DNA of 64,000 bases from Fulvimarina manganoxydans (GTDB taxonomy: Bacteria; Pseudomonadota; Alphaproteobacteria; Rhizobiales; Rhizobiaceae): positions 496,001-560,000 of the forward strand of contig NZ_FWXR01000001.1 of NCBI RefSeq assembly GCF_900176465.1, given 5' to 3'. The notes beneath the pieces were generated by a model, which was not told the DNA's origin, searched no databases, and saw only the letters and a list, made by a program, of their open reading frames with translations. The translations under genes were made by a program, and so were the position numbers. This document shows positions 26,152 to 36,525 of the stretch, one piece after another. Within the stretch, counting starts at the first letter, position 1. The number at the start of each line of letters is the position of its first letter.

Positions 26152-26157
26152 GCCATC
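26139..26157. other. Putative right attachment site (attR)
   Basis: This 19-bp segment matches the tRNA-Arg 3' end (5716-5734) at 15 of 19 positions and ends in the same GCGCCATC. A TTCGAA, as in a T loop, lies 11 bp before it. To its right is chromosomal DNA leading to trxA. Confidence 0.45.
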
Positions 26158-26388
26158 AATTCTCAAAAAAACAGATTTTCGATTGGTGCGCAGAGGTGCT
26201 GCCCGATTACACGGGTCACTCCGCAATGCCTCTCGGCGTATGTTTGCGGACCACCGAACTTGCCTGCGAACGCTGCAGCTGCTTCGTGCTCTGTTCCTCA
26301 AACTCAATCGGTCTATCACTTCTGAGGCTCGGTTGGCGCGCTTCGGCCGCGATTCGTTTGAACACCTTCACCCAAACGAGCCCAAAGC

Positions 26389-26425
26389 AAAAAGCCCGGC
26401 GATCATCCTCATCGCCGGGCTTTTG
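26389..26425. terminator. Bidirectional terminator below trxA
   Basis: Perfect 14-bp stem AAAAGCCCGGCGAT (26390-26403) / ATCGCCGGGCTTTT (26411-26424) with a 7-nt loop. It lies 29 nt past the trxA stop. Between the element's end at 26157 and this hairpin, about 230 bp show no gene. Confidence 0.9.
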
Positions 26426-26453
26426 TCATGTCTAACGGAGATGGCCAGGCGTC

Positions 26454-26771
26454 TCAGGCCGCGCCGTTGATCCAGGCTGCGAGCTTGGACTTCGATTGGG
26501 CGCCGACCAGCGTGTCCACATGCTGCCCGTCCTTGAACATCATCAGCGTCGGGATCGAGCGCACCCCGAACTTGACGGCGAGATCCTGATTCTCGTCGAT
26601 ATTCACCTTGGCGATTTCGACGCCGGAATTCTCTTCCGAAATCTCTTCGAGGCTTGGCGCGATCATCTTACAGGGACCGCACCATTCGGCCCAGAAATCC
26701 ACGACGACCGGCTTGGACGAGCCGAGCACGTCGCTGTCAAAACTTGCAGTATCGACCTTTTTGGTGGCCAT
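26454..26771 (-). CDS. trxA: Thioredoxin
   Basis: This 105-aa cytosolic disulfide reductase has active site WCGPC at residues 30-34 and the conserved cis-proline in RSIPTLMMF. The start at 26771 was chosen because the mature thioredoxin fold begins there; the frame runs further upstream without family support. It lies 58 nt after addA, the usual Rhizobiales order, and probably shares its transcript. In relatives folC often follows trxA. Here the integrated element and tRNA-Arg lie beyond. Confidence 0.95.
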   Translation of the reverse strand: MATKKVDTASFDSDVLGSSKPVVVDFWAEWCGPCKMIAPSLEEISEENSGVEIAKVNIDENQDLAVKFGVRSIPTLMMFKDGQHVDTLVGAQSKSKLAAWINGAA

Positions 26772-26829
26772 TGTCGTTCGGCTCCATTGTCTGAGTTCGC
26801 TTCTCAAGTAGACGCGGGGGCAGGCGAGT

Positions 26830-29800
26830 TCAAGCGCCGGCTCGACCCCCATCCTCGCCTGCTCGGACCGGCTCACGTCCGGCTAGGGTCTTGTCCATCA
26901 ACTCCACCGGCAGTTCGATCCAATGCGGACCTTCCGTGAAATGGAGAACCGCGCGAACACGTCGCCCAGGATAGAGTGGTTCGAGCAAGGCTCTGTAGAT
27001 TGCAAGCTGGGTCACATATTCGGCCGGGACAGCCTCGATCGTCGATGGCGGTGGGCGGTTCGTCTTGTAATCGACGATCAGCACCTCGTGCTCGCTGACG
27101 GCCAGGCGGTCGATGGTGCCGCTCACCTGATAGTCCGCCCCATGGAAACGCACCGTTCCGCCGATGGCGACCTCGGCGCGGCTCTGCGCTTTAAAGGCGA
27201 TTGCAAAGCGCGGATCGTCCAGGACCTGCTCGACCGTGTCGCGGAGATAGGCCCGGTGATGGGCCGTGATATCGGACGCTGTGCGGGCGAGATATGCCTC
27301 GGCGACGCTGCGGCGCTCGTCGGGGTCGATATCCGGCAGATGCTGGAGAAGGCGGTGGACGATCAAGCCCCGCCGAATCGCGAAGGACGGCCCATCGACG
27401 CCGTCGAGGATGGGCGAAAGCGGCGGGGCGCCCTCCTGGCCGACTTCGCTGGCCGCCTCGCCGGCGCTGGCCAGATCGTCCGGCGTTTCGGTTTCCAGGC
27501 CCGCACCGGCCGAAGACGGCGTCAGAGGACGAGGGGGCAGATCTTCCGGCGCAAGCGGGGAAAGATCGAGCGCTGGCGCTACGTCGTCGAACTTCGAGAG
27601 AGGGCCGGCTGAAGGCGCGCTTTCTCTTCTGCCGCGTTCGCCGATCCGCCATGCGATCGGCTCTCCGTCCTGGTCCTCTATTGTGGTGGCGGTCTCTGCC
27701 AAGGCGTTCTCGACGCGGCTGCGCCAGACATCCGGTCCCGGTTTGCGCACGCCCCCCAGTCCGCAGACGACCAGCCGGTCGGCCGCGCGGGTCATGCCGA
27801 CATAGAGAAGCCGGCGATATTCCTCCTCCGCCAGATGCCTTTCGCTTTCGCGCAGTTCTGTAAGAACAGCGGTCTCCACGTCCTTCGACGCGCGCCATAG
27901 AAAACCCGGCGCCTGGCCCGGATAAAGCGTGCCCGCCATGCCGTCCCAGCGCATCAGCCGGGCGCCATGGGTGTGGGAAAAGGGCGCCGAGCCCGGATCG
28001 ACCAGAAATACGACCGGCGCCTCGAGGCCCTTCGAGGCATGGGCCGTCATGATCCGCACTTCGCGCCGACCTTGTTCCATCTCCCGCTTGATCTCTGGCG
28101 GTGCCGCTTCGAGATCGGCGAGGAAGCCGTCGAGACCGGAAACGCCAGCGGCTTCTTCCGCCAGCGCAAGATCGAGAAAGGCATCGACCACATCGGCCGT
28201 GTCGGGTCCAAGCCGCGCCATCAGCTGTCTGCGCCCGCCTTCGGGACCGAGAATGCGGGCATAGAAGGTAAAGACACTCTCGAATCCCGCGCGGTCGCGC
28301 AGGTCGTCGAGCCGCGCCATGGCCGCTCTGGCTTTCTCCAGGAGCTTGGCTGCCGGCGCGCCATCGGCGAACCATTCGGGAATGCGGGCAGAGCCTTCAT
28401 CGCCCGCCAACCGGCGCAAGCCCAGCGACAGGTGTTCGCGCTCGCCACGCGACAGCGCTAGAGCCATGAGCTCGTCGTCGGTCAAGCCGAAAAGCGGGCT
28501 CTTGAGCACCGCCGCGAGCGAAAGATCGTCCTCGAAATTGGCAACGACGCGGCCGAGCGCCATGAGATCCTGGACCGCGATATGGTTGGTGATGACCAGC
28601 CGATCCGTGCCCGCGACGCCGATATGCTTGTCACGCAGGGCCGCTGCCATCGCCGAGACGAAGCCGGTCCGATTGCGAACGAGAATCAGAAAGTCGCCGG
28701 CATCCAGCGTCTTCGGTTCGCCGCGGTGAAGGATGGTGTCGCCGATCCAGTCGCCGATCTGATCGGCGATCCGCTTGGCCAGTCGGAAAGCGGGTGAGGA
28801 TTTCGGCTCCTCGTCGATCGGCGTCGTCCAGTCCTCCGGCTCGACCTTCGATTCGGCCTGGATCACCGGCCAGACCTCGACGAGACCCGGCCCGTCGCGC
28901 CGGGCTGCATCATGGGTCGGCGCCTCGCCCGAGGCCGAAAGGCCGGCGCGGTTTTCCGGCACGGCAAAGACCGTGTCGACCGCCTGCAATATCGTCTCGA
29001 CGGTTCGGAAGGACTGGTTGAGCGTGACGGTCGCAAAGCCGAGCCGGGCGTCTTCAGCCTTGGCCGCGACAGTGCGGCGCTCCTCGTCGAACATGTGCGG
29101 CGAGGCGCCCTGAAAGGAATAGATCGATTGCTTCTCGTCACCGACGGCAAAGACCGAACGCGGGCGATTGTGGCTGCCTTTTCCGGCGAAAAACTCGTCG
29201 ATCAGCTGGCGCATCACCTGCCATTGGCGCGGGCTCGTATCCTGCGCCTCGTCGATGAGGATGTGATCGATGCCCTGGTCGAGCTTGTAATGGACCCAGG
29301 CCGAGGCTTCCGTTCGCAAGAGAAGGTCGGCGGTGCGGGCGATGAGGTCGGTGAAGTCGAGCTTGCCGCGGCGCCGCTTGAGCCGCGCATAATCGCGCTC
29401 GAAGGCATCGGCGATGACGAGGGCGGCGCGGCTGGCGCGAAAGAGGCGTAAGGTGGCGAGCCGGTCTTCGACGCGTTTCAGATGATCCTGCAGGGCTGAC
29501 AGGCGCTCGTCGAAATCGGGAAATTTCGCTGCGACGGCCTTGGTCAGGACGCTGCTCGCCTTGCGCGGATCGCCTTTCTGGGTCTGGCAGAGGCGCTTTA
29601 GAAGCGCCAGCCGTTCATAGCCGTCCTGAGAATCGATCAGGCGCGACAGGATGTCGGCGGTCGTCTGATCGGTCTTCTTGTCGCTCGTTTCGGCCGCTGC
29701 CAGAACGGCGACGCGGAAGCTCGCATCGAAGCCGTCCGGTTCACCCAGATCGGACAGAAGCCGAGCCTCGTCGTCGCGCGGAGACAGGCCGAGCGCGCGG

Positions 29801-30492
29801 GTCAGAAGCGCGATCGCTCCGTCGAGACCGCCGCAGCTTTCCACATGGCGACGAATATCGTCACGCTTGGCGACGATCTCCTGAAGCAGGCGATCGAGCC
29901 CGAATTCCCCGCCAAGGCTCAAAGCCTCGCTGAATGCCGCCGTCAACTCGGCGGCAGCCTCTTCGCCGGCCGAGGCGGCAGCCGCGCCGGTAATGAGCCG
30001 GCGCCTCGCCTCGCCCAGCATCAGCCGGCTCTCGGCATCGTCGAGCACGTCGAAGTGGGCCGGAACATTGGCTTCCAGCGGGAACTGATGGAGGATCGCC
30101 TCGCAAAAGGCGTGGATCGTCTGGATTTTCAGCCCGCCGGGCGTCTCCAGCGCCTTGGCGAAGAGTTGCCGGGCGTCCGCGATCCGCTCGGGCGAGGGGG
30201 GGCGCTCTTCAAGCGTTTCCAACTCCTTCGCAAGCGCCTCTTGGCTTGCAATGGCCCAGGCGCCGAGCCGCTTGAACACCCGGTTCGCCATCTCCGCTGC
30301 CGCCGCCTTGGTGAAGGTCAGGCAGAGGATTTTGGATGGGTCGGAGCCGGAAAGGAGAAGGCGCACCACCCGCTCGGTCAGGACATGGGTCTTGCCGGAG
30401 CCGGCATTGGCGGAAACGAAGACCGACCGCGTCGGGTCGGTCGCAAGCCGCTGCTGCTCTTTCGTCCGCTCGCTGACGGAAAGCGCGCTCAT
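26830..30492 (-). CDS. addA: Double-strand break repair helicase-nuclease AddA
   Basis: The 1220-aa UvrD-like helicase of the AddAB complex resects DNA ends for RecA loading. Walker A is ANAGSGKT (residues 28-35) and motif II is [14 protein letters not shown]. Further helicase motifs include [15 protein letters not shown] and [16 protein letters not shown]. The C-terminal RecB-type nuclease has IDRLAV ... VDYKTNR. The start at 30492 overlaps the addB stop by 4 nt (ATGA), which fixes it against an upstream in-frame Met. It pairs with addB and is co-transcribed with trxA. Confidence 0.95.
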   Translation of the reverse strand: MSALSVSERTKEQQRLATDPTRSVFVSANAGSGKTHVLTERVVRLLLSGSDPSKILCLTFTKAAAAEMANRVFKRLGAWAIASQEALAKELETLEERPPSPERIADARQLFAKALETPGGLKIQTIHAFCEAILHQFPLEANVPAHFDVLDDAESRLMLGEARRRLITGAAAASAGEEAAAELTAAFSEALSLGGEFGLDRLLQEIVAKRDDIRRHVESCGGLDGAIALLTRALGLSPRDDEARLLSDLGEPDGFDASFRVAVLAAAETSDKKTDQTTADILSRLIDSQDGYERLALLKRLCQTQKGDPRKASSVLTKAVAAKFPDFDERLSALQDHLKRVEDRLATLRLFRASRAALVIADAFERDYARLKRRRGKLDFTDLIARTADLLLRTEASAWVHYKLDQGIDHILIDEAQDTSPRQWQVMRQLIDEFFAGKGSHNRPRSVFAVGDEKQSIYSFQGASPHMFDEERRTVAAKAEDARLGFATVTLNQSFRTVETILQAVDTVFAVPENRAGLSASGEAPTHDAARRDGPGLVEVWPVIQAESKVEPEDWTTPIDEEPKSSPAFRLAKRIADQIGDWIGDTILHRGEPKTLDAGDFLILVRNRTGFVSAMAAALRDKHIGVAGTDRLVITNHIAVQDLMALGRVVANFEDDLSLAAVLKSPLFGLTDDELMALALSRGEREHLSLGLRRLAGDEGSARIPEWFADGAPAAKLLEKARAAMARLDDLRDRAGFESVFTFYARILGPEGGRRQLMARLGPDTADVVDAFLDLALAEEAAGVSGLDGFLADLEAAPPEIKREMEQGRREVRIMTAHASKGLEAPVVFLVDPGSAPFSHTHGARLMRWDGMAGTLYPGQAPGFLWRASKDVETAVLTELRESERHLAEEEYRRLLYVGMTRAADRLVVCGLGGVRKPGPDVWRSRVENALAETATTIEDQDGEPIAWRIGERGRRESAPSAGPLSKFDDVAPALDLSPLAPEDLPPRPLTPSSAGAGLETETPDDLASAGEAASEVGQEGAPPLSPILDGVDGPSFAIRRGLIVHRLLQHLPDIDPDERRSVAEAYLARTASDITAHHRAYLRDTVEQVLDDPRFAIAFKAQSRAEVAIGGTVRFHGADYQVSGTIDRLAVSEHEVLIVDYKTNRPPPSTIEAVPAEYVTQLAIYRALLEPLYPGRRVRAVLHFTEGPHWIELPVELMDKTLAGREPVRAGEDGGRAGA

Positions 30493-33400
30493 TCCTCGCC
30501 TCCTTCGTCCTCGCCGCCGGCGATCACCCATTCACGAGCGCGGGAGAGATGATCGTAGGTGCCGGAGAAGTCGCCGGCATAAGCCGGCCGCGTTCGTGAC
30601 GCGAAGGGGTGCTCCTCGCGCCGGAAGAGGGCGGCCAAGCCGATGAATTTGTCGATCGCCTGATCGGAGAGCTCGCCCGGATCGACGGGATCCTCGCCCT
30701 TGGTGCCGCCCGTCGCCAGCCCCTCTTCCACGACCTCACGTTCCTTCAGTCTGAGAAAGGCGAGATCGGCGATCGTCTCTCCGGCCTTGGTGTCCGCAAA
30801 ACCGCCGCGCCGGGCGATGCCGCCCTCAAGGGCAAGTTGGGGGGCGAGCAGGATGCGCGCCTGTTTGACCGAGGGCGTGGCGCCGGTCTTGAAGTCTACG
30901 ATATGCAGCGCTCCGTCCTTCAATCGGTCGATACGGTCGGCGCGGGCCGTCAGCCGCGTCTCGATCTCGGCAAGGTCGAGACCGCCGGAGATTTCGGCCG
31001 CCCGTGATGCGACACTGCCATGACGTGCCCGCTCCCAATCGAGATAGCCTGCGACCATGGTTTCCAGGCGGGGCCACCAGAGCGCCTCGATCTCAGGCGG
31101 CAGATCGGCTTCGGCAAAGAGACCGCGAGCGATTTCGATAAGGATATTCTGGGCATTCGGCGTGGCCGGATCATGACCGCCTGTGATGAAGTCCGAGAGG
31201 ATCGCGTGATAGAGCGAGCCGCGCTCGGCCACATTGGGGGCCCGCATCAAAGGTGGCAAAGGCTCGAGATTCATGATGCGCGCGGCGTGGATCGTGTAAG
31301 GATCGCGGATCAGCGTTTCCACTTCCGTCACCGAATAACGGGTTGGGCGCTTCTCGACGGGCGGTTTGGGCCGCGGGCGTTCAGCCGGGGGCATGGTTTC
31401 AGCCCGCTCCAATCGGCGCGCCGCCTCGATGAAGACCTCGCCCCGGCGGCGAAGCTCCGATCCGCGTTCGTCTCCGGCGAGAGCCAGAACACGCTGCAGC
31501 CAGCGCGAGGCGATCGTCGGGGCGCCGTCCATGCGCCGCGAGCGGGTCATGACCACGGTCTTTGCGCCCATCGCCATCCAGAAGTCGTGGGCCGACAGAC
31601 CGATGCGCCGTTCCGGAGGATCGAGCGTCAGATCCCGGCGCATCATCCGCGACAGAAAGGCGCCGGTCTTGGCGTTTGGCGGCCAGGTGGCTTCGTTCAA
31701 TCCTCCGAGGATGGCCGTGTCGACGCTTTGGAGGCGTGCTTCCAATGTGCCCCAGACGAAGGCGCGGTTTGAAAGCCCGCCGCGCGGGCGGACCGTCGCG
31801 TCGGCCATCAAGGTGTCGGCGACATCGCCGAGTTCGCCAGATGGGAAGCCGAAACCGGTCTTTGGCGCGGCGGCGAGATTGGCCAGAAAGTCCTTCATGA
31901 CGCGCCCAGGCTCTTCGGCATAGAGCTCGCGCGTATCGCGTTCCTCGTTACAGGCGAAGGCTTCCAAGCTGCGGATCAGGACGGATGCGTAGTCCGATAG
32001 TTCACGCTCCGTATCACCGCGCAGGGCGATCAAGGACGCGATCGCCTTGTCGAAGCGCGCCGCGAAATCGATGGCCCGTTCCAGCGCCTCGTCCGAGACG
32101 AGCCGCACCGGTCGGGCAAGGCGGATCGCCGTCGCCTCGCCGGAACGCGCCTTGCGGATTTCTCCAAGACGCGCCTCGACCATCGCCGACAGCCGCGCTC
32201 CATCGGCAATGTCGACCGTTCCACGGAGGACGAGAAGCTCGATCGTCCGCGCCGCGTTTCGGGCATCGCCCGCAGGAAGGCCGAGCCGGGTGAGAGGGTG
32301 CTTCAGCAGGGCAATGAGCGCGATCGGATCGCCAGGCTCGAAGGCGACGGACAGAAGCGTCGACAGAAGCGTGCCCGGCGCGGTGGCGCCGAGCGGGCGT
32401 CCGGCCGAATCGTTGGCAGTGATCCCGAAGCGCGCGAGCTCGACCACCACCCGGCGTGCGAGATTGCGGTCCGGAGTGATGAGGGCACAGCTTGCATTCG
32501 GATCGCTCAGCGCGGTCCGCATGGCGCAGGCGATCGCGAGCGCCTCCTCGCGGGGATCGGCTGCTTCGATGAGCGCAATCCCCTCCAGCGCGTCGCTTGG
32601 ATGGGCGCCGGCGCTCGAACCCCAGCGATCTGTCGTCTCGGCGGGCCGCAGCGCATCGGAGAGGAAGCGCTCGCGTGCAGCAAGGCCGGCCTCGGTCGCC
32701 CCGAGCGCGATCACCGCGTCGCGGTCCGCAAGAAGGCCTTCCAGAATGCGCTTCAGCCCATATTGATGATGGCCCGGAGCCGCGATGGCCCGTTCTCTGT
32801 CAATCTTCGAAAAGCTCTCTTCGTCGAGATGGGTGTCGAGACCTGGCAGGATCACGGCGCCCTTTTCGAGATGGGCGATGACGCGCATCAAGGCGATGGT
32901 CTTCGGCGCGGTCGCAGTCGAGCCGGCGAGGATGACCGGTCCATTGGGCGGCGAGCGCGTCAGCCGGTCGGCCTCGGCCTGGAGCCACAGATTTTGCGCC
33001 CGGGCTTCGCTGATGCGATCCTGTTCGGACAGAACGGCCGGCCAGTGTTCCGTCACGATGGTCAGGAAAGTCAGTGTCAGCCGCCACCATTCGGCGAGAG
33101 CTTCCGGCGCGAGGCCCGCAAGCGCCGAGATCGTGACGTCTTCAGTCTCGATCTCGTCGAGAAGAGCGCCGAGATCGCGCGCCAGCGCCAAGGCATCGGC
33201 CGCCGAAGCTGGCAGCACCACATCTTCGCCGATGAGGGCGGTGAGTTCGGCCTCCCGGGTCATCGTTCGCCAACGCCGGGTTAGTTGGCCGAGCCTCAGC
33301 CGGCGTTCGAGCTCGCCCATGACCGGCTCCAGAACGGGCGTCGCGTTTCTCGCGGCGAGTATTTCCGCCTCGTCGCCCTCGCCGATCGGCCGGATCTGGG

Positions 33401-33614
33401 GCAGGATGGCCGATGCGCCGCCCAGAAGCTGCTGAAAGCTTCCTGCCAGGCTGCGGGCGGCGCGCCGGGTCGGGACGTAGATGAGCACGTCGGAGAGCGC
33501 GAGCGGGTCGCCATCATGGCGCCAGCCCTCGATCAAACGCCCTTCGAGGAGGCTTGCCGCGAGCGTCTTCGAAAACGCAATGCCGGGAGGAATCGAAAAA
33601 AGATGAGGCCGCAT
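30489..33614 (-). CDS. addB: Double-strand break repair protein AddB
   Basis: The protein has 1041 aa from the ATG at 33614 (MRPHLFSIPPG). It is the alphaproteobacterial AddB type: a degenerate helicase-like N-terminal part (VLIYVPTRRAARSLAG, VILAGSTATAPKTI) and a C-terminal RecB-family nuclease with VEARGSLYH-like AERGSLYHAILSDF and IVDFKTGATPS. It forms the AddAB heterodimer and supplies the second nuclease. The longer frame upstream of 33614 is low-complexity. addA follows with a 4-nt overlap. Confidence 0.93.
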   Translation of the reverse strand: MRPHLFSIPPGIAFSKTLAASLLEGRLIEGWRHDGDPLALSDVLIYVPTRRAARSLAGSFQQLLGGASAILPQIRPIGEGDEAEILAARNATPVLEPVMGELERRLRLGQLTRRWRTMTREAELTALIGEDVVLPASAADALALARDLGALLDEIETEDVTISALAGLAPEALAEWWRLTLTFLTIVTEHWPAVLSEQDRISEARAQNLWLQAEADRLTRSPPNGPVILAGSTATAPKTIALMRVIAHLEKGAVILPGLDTHLDEESFSKIDRERAIAAPGHHQYGLKRILEGLLADRDAVIALGATEAGLAARERFLSDALRPAETTDRWGSSAGAHPSDALEGIALIEAADPREEALAIACAMRTALSDPNASCALITPDRNLARRVVVELARFGITANDSAGRPLGATAPGTLLSTLLSVAFEPGDPIALIALLKHPLTRLGLPAGDARNAARTIELLVLRGTVDIADGARLSAMVEARLGEIRKARSGEATAIRLARPVRLVSDEALERAIDFAARFDKAIASLIALRGDTERELSDYASVLIRSLEAFACNEERDTRELYAEEPGRVMKDFLANLAAAPKTGFGFPSGELGDVADTLMADATVRPRGGLSNRAFVWGTLEARLQSVDTAILGGLNEATWPPNAKTGAFLSRMMRRDLTLDPPERRIGLSAHDFWMAMGAKTVVMTRSRRMDGAPTIASRWLQRVLALAGDERGSELRRRGEVFIEAARRLERAETMPPAERPRPKPPVEKRPTRYSVTEVETLIRDPYTIHAARIMNLEPLPPLMRAPNVAERGSLYHAILSDFITGGHDPATPNAQNILIEIARGLFAEADLPPEIEALWWPRLETMVAGYLDWERARHGSVASRAAEISGGLDLAEIETRLTARADRIDRLKDGALHIVDFKTGATPSVKQARILLAPQLALEGGIARRGGFADTKAGETIADLAFLRLKEREVVEEGLATGGTKGEDPVDPGELSDQAIDKFIGLAALFRREEHPFASRTRPAYAGDFSGTYDHLSRAREWVIAGGEDEGGEE

Positions 33615-33783
33615 GGGGCGACCATAGACTGATCCATCCGCTCGCCACAGGGGGCGTGGCCTGCAAGCTCTGGACGGATCGGCCGGCAACCCTTGAAATG
33701 CCCTTCTTTTTGGCGAATGACGGGGCCCTGAAGTCGGCAGACGACCGCAACACGCGAGAAAGGAGCCCGAAGAGGGTTTCGCC

Positions 33784-34440
33784 ATGAGTGATGAAACGAT
33801 CCGCCAACGCCTTGTGCTGATCACGACACCGCTGTCCGACGATGGCGCGTTGGAAGCGCTACGCCGCGCGCTTTCCGGCGGCGACGTCGCATCCGTGCTG
33901 ATCGACCCGGCGGGGCGGGAGAACGCCGCCTTCCAGGCCTATGCCGAGCCCCTCGTCGCTCTGGCACAAGAGGCGGGCGCGGCTGCCATCGTCATCGACG
34001 ACACGCGCTGCGCCGGGCGACTGAAGGCCGATGGCGTTCATCTGACGCAAGGCGATGCGGCCGCCTTGGCCGAGGCGACGTCGTCCTATCAGCCGAAGCT
34101 GATTGTCGGCGCATCCGGTTTCGAGACCCGGCACGATGCCCTCGAAGCTGGCGAGGCGATGCCAGACTACATCCTCTTCGGACGCTTGGGCCAGGACGCC
34201 GACGAGGTGCCCCATGCCAAGACCTTGTCCATGGCTGAATGGTGGTCGGCGATGGTCGAAATTCCCTGCATCGCTCTTGGCGCGCGCGACGTGGAAAGCG
34301 TCGCCGACGTCGCGCAGACGGGCGCTGAGTTCGTCGCCCTTGGCGCGGCCATCTTTGCCGAACCGGGCAAGGAGGCCGAAAAGATCGCCCGAGCCAACGC
34401 CATTCTCGACGAATTCGAGGTTCCGGTGGAGGACGCGTGA
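33784..34440 (+). CDS. ThiE-like (thiamine-phosphate synthase family) protein
   Basis: This 218-aa TIM-barrel protein is related to ThiE. The family order of motifs is kept: LVLITTPLSDDG at the N-terminus, AAAIVIDDTRCAGRLKADGVHL in the middle and PCIALGARD near the end. It lacks the usual thiamin-gene neighbours. It is coupled by an ATGA overlap to a Sel1-repeat gene upstream of efp, an arrangement seen in Rhizobiales where this paralogue is distinct from the biosynthetic ThiE. Its substrate is uncertain. Confidence 0.75.
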   Translation: MSDETIRQRLVLITTPLSDDGALEALRRALSGGDVASVLIDPAGRENAAFQAYAEPLVALAQEAGAAAIVIDDTRCAGRLKADGVHLTQGDAAALAEATSSYQPKLIVGASGFETRHDALEAGEAMPDYILFGRLGQDADEVPHAKTLSMAEWWSAMVEIPCIALGARDVESVADVAQTGAEFVALGAAIFAEPGKEAEKIARANAILDEFEVPVEDA

Positions 34441-35474
34441 TGATCGGCTTGGTCCGCCCGCCGACTCGGCTGGTCCTTGCGGTCTGCGCCTTCGGACTGG
34501 CTTTCGATCTAGCCGGTCTGCCAGCTTTGGCGCAGACCGCACCCACGCCCGGCGAAGCAAGAGATGACGGCCCGACGCTTCCAATCCCTGAGTTGCGCAC
34601 CGGCGATGGGGCGTTGGGCGCGCCCGAAGCGGCGGCCCGCGATGTGCCGCCAAGTGACGTCGCCTATGCCGCCTTTCAGCGCGGCTACTATCTGACCGCT
34701 CTGGATCTCGCTAAGCCTCTTGCCAATCTTGGCGATCCCGCCGCTCAGACGCTTCTTGGCGAAATCTATGAGCGTGGCCTGGCGGTTCCGCAGAACCCGG
34801 AAGAGGCGGCCCGCTGGTATAAGAGCGCTGCCGAAGCGGGCTTTCCCGAGGCCCAGTTTCGCTACGCTTTGATGCTGCTCGAAGGTATCGCGGTCACGCG
34901 GGACGCCGAGAAGGCGCGAGAGATGATGAAGAAGGCGGCCGAGGCTGGGCTGCCCATGGCCGAGTTCAACTATGCCCAGCTTCTCGTGGAAGCCTCTCCC
35001 GCCAGTGGTTTTCAGGAAGCGGTCAGCTATTTCCGATCGGCGGCCGAAGCCGGCATCGCCGATGCGCAATATGCGCTCGCCCAGCTCTATTCCGTGGGCC
35101 AGGGCGTCGAGAAGGATGAGGTTGAGGCGCGTAGATGGCTCCGGTCGGCCGCACTTGCGCGGTTCGATATCGCTGAAATCGAATATGGCATCTGGCTGAT
35201 CAATGGCCGCGGCGGTCCGGCCCGTATGGACGAGGGTTTCCGCTTCCTCCTGCGGGCCGCGCGCAAGGGCAACGCCATCGCGGCCAACCGGGTCGCCCAT
35301 CTGTTCAAGGATGGCTTGGGGACGACGCCCGATGTTGCGGAAGCCGCGAAATGGGCGATCATCGCCAAACGCATCGGCAACAGCGATCCGGTTCTCGATG
35401 ACTTCTTCCGAGGACTTGACCCGGACCAGCAGAAGGCGGCGCTGGAAGCGGCCAATCGCTTCCGGCCGAGCTGA
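34437..35474 (+). CDS. Exported Sel1-repeat protein
   Basis: This 345-aa protein has an N-terminal signal peptide (LVLAVCAFGLAFDLAGLPALA). It then has about six Sel1-like repeats with the AARWYKSAAEAGFPEAQFRY pattern, including PLANLGDPAAQTLLGEIYE and AEAGIADAQYALAQLY. Sel1 repeats form a solenoid that binds other proteins; in alphaproteobacteria they often act in envelope or signalling complexes. Its start overlaps the ThiE-like stop. The 267 bp between it and efp show no gene. Confidence 0.85.
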   Translation: MMIGLVRPPTRLVLAVCAFGLAFDLAGLPALAQTAPTPGEARDDGPTLPIPELRTGDGALGAPEAAARDVPPSDVAYAAFQRGYYLTALDLAKPLANLGDPAAQTLLGEIYERGLAVPQNPEEAARWYKSAAEAGFPEAQFRYALMLLEGIAVTRDAEKAREMMKKAAEAGLPMAEFNYAQLLVEASPASGFQEAVSYFRSAAEAGIADAQYALAQLYSVGQGVEKDEVEARRWLRSAALARFDIAEIEYGIWLINGRGGPARMDEGFRFLLRAARKGNAIAANRVAHLFKDGLGTTPDVAEAAKWAIIAKRIGNSDPVLDDFFRGLDPDQQKAALEAANRFRPS

Positions 35475-35741
35475 TTTCAGCGCGGTTCGACTCGTTCAAG
35501 ATGCCCGCATCCTCGGTGAAAGCCATGGTCGGTCGGATGTCCCGGCTTGAACAGGCGCGATAATTATGGTGTTGAGCGGGCCTATGAACGAGCCTGCTGC
35601 AATCGGTCGGCACCATTCCTCGCGCTTTCACCCCGCGTGACGGGACGGTGCCCCTGATCGGGCTCGCGTACGAATTCCTGACAATCGGCCACGGCGCCTC
35701 CTTTGCGAGTTGCGCCCGCTAGAGCGACGACGAAGAGACCC

Positions 35742-36305
35742 ATGAAGATCAACGGCAACGAAATCCGCCCCGGCAACGTCATCGAGCACAATGGCGGTCT
35801 GTGGGCAGCGGTGAAGACCTCCCATGTGAAGCCTGGCAAAGGCGGCGCTTTTGCTCAGGTCGAATTGAAGAACCTCATCGACGGCACCAAGCTCAACGAG
35901 CGCTTCCGTGCTTCCGAGACTGTGGAGCGTGTGCGCCTGGAGCAAAAGGATTTCCAGTTCCTTTATGCCGAAGGGGAGATGCTGGTGTTCATGGACACCG
36001 AGACCTTCGAGCAGCTCGAACTCGCCAAGGATTTTGTCGGCGATCGCGCGGCCTTCCTCCAAGACGGGATGACGGTGACCGTCGAACTCCATGAAGAACG
36101 GCCGATCGGCATTCAGCTCCCCGATCAGGTCGTTCTGACCATCGTCGAGGCCGATCCGGTGGTGAAGGGCCAGACGGCGGCGTCGTCCTACAAGCCTGCG
36201 ATGATGGAGAATGGTGTACGCGTGATGGTGCCGCCCTTCATCGAGTCGGGCGAGAAGATCCTCGTCGATACGAACGAGATCACCTATTTGCGCCGCGCCG
36301 ACTGA
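35742..36305 (+). CDS. efp: Elongation factor P
   Basis: This 187-aa protein relieves ribosome stalling at polyproline. It has three domains. The tip of domain I has VKPGKGGAF with Lys33, the residue equivalent to E. coli Lys34 that is beta-lysylated by EpmA/EpmB. The C-terminal domain contains [20 protein letters not shown] and [20 protein letters not shown]. The start at 35742 is the family start; the frame extends 13 codons further without support. The anti-stalling role matters here because the downstream SPOR protein is proline-rich. Confidence 0.96.
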   Translation: MKINGNEIRPGNVIEHNGGLWAAVKTSHVKPGKGGAFAQVELKNLIDGTKLNERFRASETVERVRLEQKDFQFLYAEGEMLVFMDTETFEQLELAKDFVGDRAAFLQDGMTVTVELHEERPIGIQLPDQVVLTIVEADPVVKGQTAASSYKPAMMENGVRVMVPPFIESGEKILVDTNEITYLRRAD

Positions 36306-36525
36306 GACGAACTGCATTCGAAAGGCGGCGGCCGACAGTATTTGGCTGCGCCAAAATCACGAGCTGTCCGGACGGGAGGCGGCAGCGCGAGGCTTTGAGC
36401 GGAAGGCGATGATTTGTCAGATCGCCGTTCCGCTCGACGTTCTTGTTTCGGCGCATGGTGAGATCGGAAAGGCCGCGCAGCTTTTCCGCATCATGCTTTA
36501 ACATGGCATCAGAACCGAGACCGAC

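Larger units (their letters stand above)
5733..26157. mobile_element. Integrative mobilizable element inserted at tRNA-Arg
   Basis: The element spans about 20.4 kb, from the tRNA-Arg 3' end to a degenerate copy of that end before trxA. It holds a serine recombinase, a coupling protein, a MobC-like protein, an HUH relaxase, an exported toxin-like module and a type I restriction-modification operon with an anticodon nuclease. No T4SS channel genes or replication genes are visible, so transfer should rely on a helper. Several cargo genes are clearly more AT-rich than the host. Both flanks are ordinary core genes. Confidence 0.85.

Noticed and set aside
5733-26157. CRISPR array, insertion sequences or prophage structural genes in the element
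   Set aside because: No regularly spaced identical repeats, no transposase motifs and no capsid or tail genes were seen.
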